Positions 1 to 4,407 of a stretch of 5,166 nt of DNA are shown piece by piece. How positions within the stretch are numbered: the first letter of the stretch is position 1; the number at the start of each line of letters is the position of its first letter. Both the position numbers and the translations under genes were made by a program. Below the pieces are notes generated by a model. That model was not told where the DNA came from. It saw nothing but the letters and a program-made list of their open reading frames with translations, and searched no databases. Origin of the DNA: Elusimicrobiota bacterium (lineage in GTDB: Bacteria; Elusimicrobiota; Elusimicrobia; 2-02-FULL-39-32); the NCBI GenBank assembly GCA_023249715.1, contig JAHFCA010000113.1, positions 1 to 5,166 on the forward strand, given 5' to 3'.

Positions 1-1
1 A

Positions 2-478
2 GTAAAAAAAATCTTTGCAGGGTTGCCCTCTCTTTTTGCCATCTCCGGCCTAAAAGAAGGGCTCAACGGAATAGATGGATCTTCTGCCACGATCCTTAAA
101 AAGGGAATCGAGCAAGCCTCTTTAGGAAGAGATTCCGCGGAAGAATGGATTATTAGCGACGCAACCCTTGAAAAAAATAAATTGGAGAAACGGTTAATTA
201 TTTTAGGGACTTTGGGAAATAACGCGATCTATATTGGCCTTTTCGGAACGGTTTTAGGAGTCATTAAGGCTTTTCATGACCTCGCTCAAAACAGCGGGTT
301 AGGACCCGAAGTGGTGATGCAAGGACTTTCGGAGGCTTTGGTGGCCACCGCCATAGGATTGCTGGTGGCGATTCCTTCGGTCATTGCCTATAACTTTTTT
401 CAAAAGTCCGTTAAAGATATTTTAACCGATACGGATTCTATGGCCAGAGTTGTGCTCGCAAAAATAGAAAAAGTTTAA
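2..478 (+). CDS. exbB: ExbB/TolQ/MotA-family proton channel subunit, 5'-truncated by window edge
   Basis: This is the C-terminal part of an ExbB-like inner-membrane protein, which with ExbD uses the proton gradient to energise TonB. The frame is open from base 2, so the true start lies outside the window. A TTG at 23 is only an internal codon and the first transmembrane helix is missing. Two membrane segments remain. One carries the family signature GLFGTVLGV (around bases 236-262), the other SEALVATAIGLLVAIPSV (around 329-382). The threonine in each (GLFGT, ALVAT) matches the pore-lining threonines known in ExbB. A short charged cytoplasmic tail ends at IEKV. TolQ and MotA relatives share the fold, but the exbD and tonB-like genes immediately downstream favour ExbB. 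The stop is 3 nt before exbD, so the two are almost certainly cotranscribed. Confidence 0.93.
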   Translation, partial: VKKIFAGLPSLFAISGLKEGLNGIDGSSATILKKGIEQASLGRDSAEEWIISDATLEKNKLEKRLIILGTLGNNAIYIGLFGTVLGVIKAFHDLAQNSGLGPEVVMQGLSEALVATAIGLLVAIPSVIAYNFFQKSVKDILTDTDSMARVVLAKIEKV

Positions 479-481
479 AAA

Positions 482-889
482 ATGAAAACTCATTTTGAAG
501 AAGAAGCGATTACCAATATTAATATTGCCCCCTTAGTAGACGTGATCTTGGTGCTCTTAATTATATTTATGGCCACCGCTCCTTTGATTCATCAAAAATC
601 TCTCAATGTGAATGTTCCCCAGGCGGCTCATGGGGATAGAAAAGCAACGACGGCAATCAATTTGGTGTACAACCGAAACAGAGAGATTTTTTTGGGGCAG
701 GAAAAACTCACCCCCCAGGAATTAAAATTCCAGTTAGAAGCGATGGCAAAAAGCGATCCCTTACTGCATGTGGCGATATTGGCAGACGAAAAAATTCCCT
801 ATGGGGATGTCGTTGAACTCTTAGATTTAGTGAGAGGGACTGGAATTAAAAAAGTGGCTTTAGAAGTAAAAACAAAAAATAATTTGTGA
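482..889 (+). CDS. exbD: ExbD/TolR-family biopolymer transport protein
   Basis: This is a 135-residue ExbD-like protein, about the usual length. A short cytoplasmic N-terminus leads into one transmembrane helix at about residues 16-36. It contains the conserved motif NIAPLVDVILVLLIIFM, whose Asp20 corresponds to the essential proton-carrying aspartate of ExbD/TolR. The rest (about 40-135) is the periplasmic domain, with the typical pattern VAILADEKIPYGDVVELLDLVRGTGIKKVAL. It would sit in the ExbB pore and couple proton flow to TonB. The ATG at 482 gives the N-terminus expected for the family and lies 3 nt after the exbB stop. No clear Shine-Dalgarno is visible, so it may be translated by coupling. 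The TGA stop overlaps the downstream GTG start by four bases. Confidence 0.95.
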   Translation: MKTHFEEEAITNINIAPLVDVILVLLIIFMATAPLIHQKSLNVNVPQAAHGDRKATTAINLVYNRNREIFLGQEKLTPQELKFQLEAMAKSDPLLHVAILADEKIPYGDVVELLDLVRGTGIKKVALEVKTKNNL

Positions 890-1611
890 TCCCTACGGAC
901 CCATTATTTAGAAAAGCATTTTTAATTTCGTTTTTCCTTCATCTTGTATTTTGGTCCGGACTTCACTTTAAAGGCATTCGCCTACGCTCCGACTCAAGCG
1001 CAAAAACCATTGAAATTGATTTAACCAAGCCCTTTCGCATCGGCGGAAATCCATTGTTAAAAGCGGGGGGAGGAACCACCCTCGATATTCCCAAAGAAAA
1101 GATTGGGCCTCGGGCCCCCTCGGAGTCCCTTTCTCCGGAAAATAAAGCGGCGCCAAAAGAATGGCTCTTGCCGGAAAACAAATCGACACGAATAGAAAAA
1201 CCACAAGAAGCGGGGCCTAAGGCAGAAAGTTCTGACCAGAGCGTGGGTGGAACTGGGGAAGGTTTTGCGGGAAGCGGAGGGGGTTGGGGCGGCGGGGAAG
1301 GAGAAGGGGGAGGGGTTCCACTTTCACGATTTCCCAAACTGGTCAACCGATCTGAAATTCTTAAACTGCTAAAAAAACTGTATCCTGCGGCAGAACGGCA
1401 AGCCGGTATCGAAGGGGTTGTTTTCGTAGATTTACATTTAACGGCAGCCGGAAACGTGCAATCTTCCGAAGTCGTAGAGTCGGGAGGAGTTTCCTTTGAC
1501 ACCATAGCCAAAGAAGTCTCTCGGAAAATGAAATTTTCTCCCGCTTATATCGGCGATAACCCCGTGGCCGTAAAAATACGTCAATCTATTATATTTAGGC
1601 TAGAGGATTAA
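886..1611 (+). CDS. tonB: TonB-family energy transducer with glycine-rich linker
   Basis: This is a 241-residue TonB-like protein that would span the periplasm and pass energy from ExbB/ExbD to an outer-membrane receptor. The N-terminal membrane anchor (about 11-29) contains S15-x3-H19, matching the SxxxH signature TonB uses to contact ExbB/ExbD. Residues 40-120 form a polar linker with scattered Pro, Lys and Glu. Residues 121-143 are extremely glycine-rich (15 of 23). Residues about 150-241 match the TonB C-terminal domain: YPAAERQAGIEGVVFVDLHL, then GNVQSSEVVESGG, and a final beta strand. The start is a GTG overlapping the exbD stop, since no ATG would keep the anchor. The classical Pro-Lys/Pro-Glu repeats are absent, so TolA or another TonB-domain protein remains a minor alternative. 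Gene order supports TonB. Confidence 0.88.
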   Translation: MIPTDPLFRKAFLISFFLHLVFWSGLHFKGIRLRSDSSAKTIEIDLTKPFRIGGNPLLKAGGGTTLDIPKEKIGPRAPSESLSPENKAAPKEWLLPENKSTRIEKPQEAGPKAESSDQSVGGTGEGFAGSGGGWGGGEGEGGGVPLSRFPKLVNRSEILKLLKKLYPAAERQAGIEGVVFVDLHLTAAGNVQSSEVVESGGVSFDTIAKEVSRKMKFSPAYIGDNPVAVKIRQSIIFRLED

Positions 1612-1612
1612 A

Positions 1613-2650
1613 GTGAAAGAAATAGAAGCGTGTTGTACCCCTGACGCTAAAAAACATTTTTACGCGCATAAACTTTTTTTAACGGTGAGCGCGGTATTAT
1701 CGCTTTTACTTTTGTCCAATTTTGTTCCATCTCTTTTTCTATTTCGACACCATTTTTTTGAATATTTTAGAATGATTTGGAAAGCGCTCCTTGTCGGATT
1801 TTTTTTAGGAGGATTGATTGAAGTCACTATCCCCCGCTCCTATATTTCCAAACATTTTTCCTCCAAAAGTTGGACCCATATAGCGAAAGCCACATTCCTG
1901 GGATTTATTTTTAGCGGATGCTCTCATGGGTGCCTCGCCATCACTTTTGAACTCTACAAAAAGGGAGCGAGTATTCCCAGCGTTATCGCTTTTTTATTAG
2001 CCAGCCCGTGGGCGAACATGTCCCTTACGTTTCTCTTAGTGAGCTTATTTAAATTAAAGGGACTCCTCATTATATTTTCCGCCCTGTTTATTTCCTTAGC
2101 AGTGGGAATGGTCTATCTCTTTTTAGATAAGAAGCGCTGGATAGAAGAAAATCCCCATACGGTAACTTTAGAAAAAGGATTTTCTGTTCGAGAGGATATT
2201 AAATTTCGATTTTCACGCTATTCCTTTAACAGAAGGCGTTTGCTTTTTGAGGAGATTCCAGCGGTGCTAAAAGGATCCTGGCATTTAATGGATATGGTTT
2301 TATGGTGGGCGCTTTTGGGAATTACAGTATCCGCGCTCTTAGGAACTTTTATTTCTCCCGAAATCTTTCAGGGTTGGTTTGGAAAAAATAGTCGAGGCCT
2401 ATTCACAACATTGGGACTGGCTACTCTCATTGAAGTTTGTTCGGAAGGAAGCGCTCCCCTCGCTTTTGAAATTTATCGTCAGAGCGGCGCTTTTGGAAAC
2501 GCTTTTATTTTTTTAATGGCAGGGGTCCTAACGGACTATACGGAGATTGGATTGCTTTGGAGCAATATTGGGCGGAGAACCGCTTTGTGGCTTCCCGCAT
2601 TATCGGTGCCAATGGCGCTGGCCATAGGTTATCTTCTAAACAAATTCTAA
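1613..2650 (+). CDS. SO_0444/YraQ-like (DUF318, ArsP-type) membrane permease
   Basis: This is a 345-residue polytopic inner-membrane protein with about eight hydrophobic segments in two halves, separated by a charged cytoplasmic loop (about 172-215). The halves share a diverged repeat. The first has SGCSHGCLAITFELYKKGAS (101-120) followed by LLASPWANMSLTFLL. The second has EVCSEGSAPLAFEIYRQSGA (275-294) followed by LMAGVLTDYTEIGLL. Paired CS...PLA motifs of this kind are characteristic of DUF318 permeases, some of which export arsenicals, copper or zinc. A Cys-Cys pair (C7, C8) at the N-terminus could bind metal. The substrate cannot be told from sequence. The start is GTG, one base after the tonB stop, with an AGAGGA Shine-Dalgarno (1602-1607, spacing 5) inside the end of tonB. 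It is therefore the last gene of the TonB operon. Family assignment is firm; metal transport is inferred. Confidence 0.85.
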   Translation: MKEIEACCTPDAKKHFYAHKLFLTVSAVLSLLLLSNFVPSLFLFRHHFFEYFRMIWKALLVGFFLGGLIEVTIPRSYISKHFSSKSWTHIAKATFLGFIFSGCSHGCLAITFELYKKGASIPSVIAFLLASPWANMSLTFLLVSLFKLKGLLIIFSALFISLAVGMVYLFLDKKRWIEENPHTVTLEKGFSVREDIKFRFSRYSFNRRRLLFEEIPAVLKGSWHLMDMVLWWALLGITVSALLGTFISPEIFQGWFGKNSRGLFTTLGLATLIEVCSEGSAPLAFEIYRQSGAFGNAFIFLMAGVLTDYTEIGLLWSNIGRRTALWLPALSVPMALAIGYLLNKF

Positions 2651-2707
2651 CGCAATATCCGGGGTTAGGATTCAGGCGCAGTTTTTTCTAAAACGGGAGG
2701 GGTTCAG

Positions 2708-2944
2708 CTATCTGCCGGCAAGCGCAAACTTGGCAGAAAGCGGAATTGTTTTAGATTCACCTGATTTATGGAAACCTTTTTCAAAATTTAATACAGAAAA
2801 ACCCACGATCTCTTTACTCTTAACATCTACCCTAATAAAGAAATCGTCATTAATTTCTCGCGCAATAGCTTTCCGCGGTTCACCCAATGAAATGTCAAGC
2901 ACATCTCCTTCTTTGTCATAGGAAAATCTTATTCTTTTTGCCAT
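2708..2944 (-). CDS. DUF2283 family small protein
   Basis: This is a 78-residue protein matching the DUF2283 pattern: RIRFSYDKEGDVLDISLG at the N-terminus, then R-D/E-rich strands (AREINDDFFIRVDVKSKEIVGFSVLNF) and a variable tail. The family is small, mostly beta, and has no established biochemical role. Members are often found near toxin-antitoxin or mobile regions, and some are annotated as antitoxin-like. The ATG is supported by an AGGAGA Shine-Dalgarno at 2951-2956 with 6-nt spacing, and by a strong promoter about 70 nt upstream. It converges on the permease gene, leaving only 57 bp between the two stops. No toxin partner lies beside it on the minus strand, so it looks like an orphan. Confidence 0.85.
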   Translation of the reverse strand: MAKRIRFSYDKEGDVLDISLGEPRKAIAREINDDFFIRVDVKSKEIVGFSVLNFEKGFHKSGESKTIPLSAKFALAGR

Positions 2945-3013
2945 AGTGTTTCTCCTGTTTTAATTTTGTCAGTTATATAAAAGGTAATTATAAAACTTTG
3001 CATTGAGTGTTTT

Positions 3014-3042
3014 AGTATAACATGAGAAATGAACTCTTTCAA
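3014..3042 (-). promoter_or_regulatory. Extended -10 sigma70-type promoter for the DUF2283 gene
   Basis: Reading the minus strand, TTGAAA (3037-3042) is followed by a 17-nt spacer and TATACT (3014-3019). The base triplet TGT directly before the -10 makes an extended -10 element. The predicted start is near 3007, giving a leader of about 60 nt with an AGGAGA ribosome binding site. The match is by eye to the bacterial housekeeping consensus. Confidence 0.65.
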
Positions 3043-3056
3043 ATAAAAATTAAGTT

Positions 3057-3074
3057 AAATTTCAAATGAAATTT
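3057..3074. repeat. 18-bp palindrome upstream of the DUF2283 promoter, candidate operator
   Basis: AAATTTCAAATGAAATTT consists of two 8-bp arms in perfect inverted symmetry around a 2-bp centre. It begins 14 bp upstream of the -35 element of the minus-strand promoter. That position suits a regulator binding site, but no T-run or GC content supports a terminator. In AT-rich DNA it could also be chance. Confidence 0.4.
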
Positions 3075-3137
3075 GAGCGCGCGCAAGAGGAGACGTTGGC
3101 CGGAATTGGCGGAAATACGCTACAATGGAATTCAATA

Positions 3138-3516
3138 ATGCAGTGCACCCTTGGCACCGGAGCGGCTTTAGTTTTTTTTGCAATGGAATCTTTGTTTTGG
3201 GATGGAAGCAGTAAAGCACATTCCTCCCAGGGATTATTTTCCTACCCTTACCCGTGAAATCGAACAGGCCCAAGAATCCATTGTGGCCTACCTGTACCAG
3301 TTCACGATTAACGCGGAAAATTCTAATTCTCTTCCGCTTAAGATTGCCGAAGCTTTAATTCAGGCAAAAAAGCGCGGGGTGCACGTGGAAGTTATCTTAG
3401 ACCAAAAGTACGCCAGGGAAAAAGTGGACTTTGTCTATGACAAACTGAAATTAAAAAATCCGGATAACCCCAAGCGCAGCGCCGGATATTTTATAAACAC
3501 GGTGAAGAGCCTTTAA
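3138..3516 (+). pseudogene. Truncated, frameshifted PLD-superfamily gene (first copy)
   Basis: This is the remnant of a gene related to the PLD protein at 4408. From ATG 3138 the first frame reads a signal-peptide-like sequence (MQCTLGTGAALVFFAMESLF), matching the hydrophobic leader of the intact copy. Near 3196-3205 the homologous reading moves into the next frame, consistent with one extra base around GATGGAAGCA. That frame continues (KHIPPRDYFPTLTREIEQAQESI, then a stretch nearly identical to the intact copy) to about base 3407. It then loses all resemblance and stops at 3516. The catalytic HxKxxxxD motif and the whole second half are absent. In the body frame only TTG 3178 or ATG 3202 could serve as a start, and either gives a leaderless fragment of about 105-112 residues. 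It is probably non-functional. A short new ORF cannot be excluded, and an extra frame change near 3486 may also exist. Confidence 0.75.
3295..3407 (+). repeat. 113-bp direct repeat, copy 1 (inside the PLD pseudogene)
   Basis: This matches 4558-4670 without gaps, with four mismatches (about 96% identity). It encodes YQFTINAENSNSLPLKIAEA and the following AKKRGVxVEVxLDQ. The 78 bp before it are only about 69% identical to the corresponding bases of the other copy, and the sequence after it is unrelated. The repeat is therefore a sharply bounded high-identity block within older paralogues. Confidence 0.9.
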
Positions 3517-3540
3517 AAAATGGGGTGGTTCTAATGTTGA

Positions 3541-3569
3541 TTGATTTCGTCTCATGCTGGAGCTATAAT
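3541..3569 (+). promoter_or_regulatory. Sigma70-type promoter for the PIN/antitoxin-like pair
   Basis: TTGATT (3541-3546) and a perfect TATAAT (3564-3569) are separated by the ideal 17-nt spacer. The predicted transcription start falls around 3575-3577, only about 5-7 nt before the ATG at 3582. No Shine-Dalgarno is present before that ATG, so the first gene would be read from a leaderless or near-leaderless mRNA. Confidence 0.7.
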
Positions 3570-3581
3570 TAGATCAAGACA

Positions 3582-4046
3582 ATGCATAAATTAAGGATTT
3601 ATATTGACACATCAGTTATTGGTGGTTGTTTTGATTCTGAGTTTGAAACTGACTCCAACAAACTTTTAGAAAAATTTAAAAATGGAGAAATGATAGCTGT
3701 GCTTTCCGAACTAACTGTTCAAGAACTTGATCCTGCGCCTGAATATGTTAAATCTATCTTAGAAGAAATACCTGATGAATTTCTTGAGAAGGTTCCCTCA
3801 TTGCCAGAAGCTAAAGTTCTTGCAGAATCATATGTCTCTTTTGGCGCAGTCCCATCTCATTCGGCTACAGACGCGCTTCATATCGCATTGGCAACAATTA
3901 ATCGCGTGGATGTATTAGTAAGTTGGAATTTTAAACATATCGTAAACATAAAAAGAATTCATGCTTATAATGGAGTCAATTTAAAAGAAGGTTATACTCA
4001 GTTAGAAATTAGATCACCGAAGGAGGTTTTGTATGAAGAATTTTAA
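3582..4046 (+). CDS. PIN-domain protein, probable VapC-like toxin ribonuclease
   Basis: This is a 154-residue PIN-domain protein; the family comprises metal-dependent ribonucleases, often toxins of type II toxin-antitoxin systems. The N-terminal strand IYIDTSVIGGCFD carries the first acidic residue, D9. E48 (LTVQELD) and D97 (SATDALHIALA) fit the second and third positions of the active site. The block NRVDVLVSWNFKHIVN (107-122) is typical of the end of the fold, although the fourth acidic residue of classical VapC is replaced by N116. The ATG at 3582 gives the complete first strand. There is no Shine-Dalgarno, and the promoter is so close that initiation is probably leaderless. A small gene overlaps its last 14 nt. 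The pair is AT-richer than the TonB operon, consistent with horizontal acquisition. Nuclease activity and toxicity are inferred from the family. Confidence 0.82.
   Translation: MHKLRIYIDTSVIGGCFDSEFETDSNKLLEKFKNGEMIAVLSELTVQELDPAPEYVKSILEEIPDEFLEKVPSLPEAKVLAESYVSFGAVPSHSATDALHIALATINRVDVLVSWNFKHIVNIKRIHAYNGVNLKEGYTQLEIRSPKEVLYEEF
4021..4026 (+). promoter_or_regulatory. Strong Shine-Dalgarno for the antitoxin-like gene
   Basis: AGGAGG is a perfect anti-16S match, six nt before ATG 4033, and lies within the last codons of the PIN gene. It decides the start of the small downstream gene. It contrasts with the absence of any such site before the PIN gene. Confidence 0.85.
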
Positions 4047-4200
4047 AGCTGTTGAATTTATGCGTAAAGTTCGAGATCAGTTAGATCAGAAGTATGCAAG
4101 ACTAACAATAGGAGAACGGCTGGATAAGACGCATGAGGAAGTTCAAAAATCTAAACTATGGAAAAAATTATCTAAAAAACACCGCATTGTTTCTGTTTAA
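4033..4200 (+). CDS. Small charged protein, probable antitoxin of the PIN toxin
   Basis: This is a 55-residue, highly basic and charged protein beginning MKNFKAVEFMRKVRDQLDQK and ending KKHRIVSV. Most of it should be helical (RKVRDQLDQKYARLT, then GERLDKTHEEVQKSKLWKKL). Its start overlaps the end of the PIN gene by 14 nt in another frame, behind a perfect AGGAGG at ideal spacing. Short helical partners in exactly this place, downstream of and overlapping a PIN gene, are known for VapC-like proteins of this subtype and are taken to be antitoxins that wrap the toxin. The order toxin-then-antitoxin is the reverse of classical vapBC. No DNA-binding domain is recognisable, so self-repression is uncertain. 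The gene is convincing from its overlap and ribosome binding site; the antitoxin role is inferred from context. Confidence 0.75.
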   Translation: MKNFKAVEFMRKVRDQLDQKYARLTIGERLDKTHEEVQKSKLWKKLSKKHRIVSV

Positions 4201-4257
4201 TAACGCAGGAAAGATTTTATATTTTCGAATTTTGTTTTATTCCAACTAAATTTTTGA

Positions 4258-4304
4258 GGGGACACACTTTCAAGGGCAGAACCCAATGGGGTCTGTCCCT
4301 GAAA
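4258..4304. repeat. REP/RAYT-like imperfect hairpin repeat
   Basis: A GGGGACACAC head (4258-4267) is followed by an imperfect inverted repeat. The left arm TTTCAAGGGCAGAACCC (4268-4284) pairs with GGGGTCTGTCCCTGAAA (4288-4304) around a 3-nt loop AAT, with a mismatch and bulges. Elements built from GGGGACA and GGGGTCTGTCCC blocks resemble the dispersed palindromes mobilised by REP-associated tyrosine transposases. No T-run follows, so it is a poor intrinsic terminator. It lies between the PIN pair and the intact PLD gene. Confidence 0.55.
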
Positions 4305-4407
4305 ATGTTACTCCAAATATTCTCTTAAACGCTTGCTTCTGGATGGGTGGCGTAGTTTTTGGATAGAGATATTTTTTCTAGATAAAAAAGTGAGAGAACA
4401 CCGGTTT

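Noticed and set aside
968..1204. 78-codon minus-strand open frame within tonB
   Set aside because: Antisense to a clear tonB gene and without a recognisable domain.
963..1511. 182-codon minus-strand open frame
   Set aside because: It is the antisense shadow of tonB, kept open by the G-rich linker that reads as Pro-rich on the other strand. It has no ribosome binding site or family resemblance.
2651..2707. Possible bidirectional terminator between the convergent genes
   Set aside because: Only a 5-bp AT stem (GTTTT/AAAAC) is present; there is no GC-rich stem followed by a T-run on either strand.
2730..2921. 63-codon plus-strand open frame
   Set aside because: Antisense to the DUF2283 gene, which has a good ribosome binding site and family match.
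3055..3273. 72-codon minus-strand open frame
   Set aside because: Runs antisense across the leader of the PLD pseudogene, with no initiation signals; the plus-strand homology explains the DNA.
3540..3548. Shared 9-mer ATTGATTTC after both PLD repeat copies (also 4672-4680)
   Set aside because: Too short, and displaced relative to the homologous register; likely coincidence.
4359..4387. Possible promoter (TTGGAT and GATAAA) for the intact PLD gene
   Set aside because: Both boxes match poorly and the spacing is approximate, so it is too weak to list as a feature.
4303..4407. Open frame upstream of and in frame with the intact PLD gene
   Set aside because: It has no good start apart from GTG 4390, and extending the protein would bury the signal peptide. 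The openness is probably chance.
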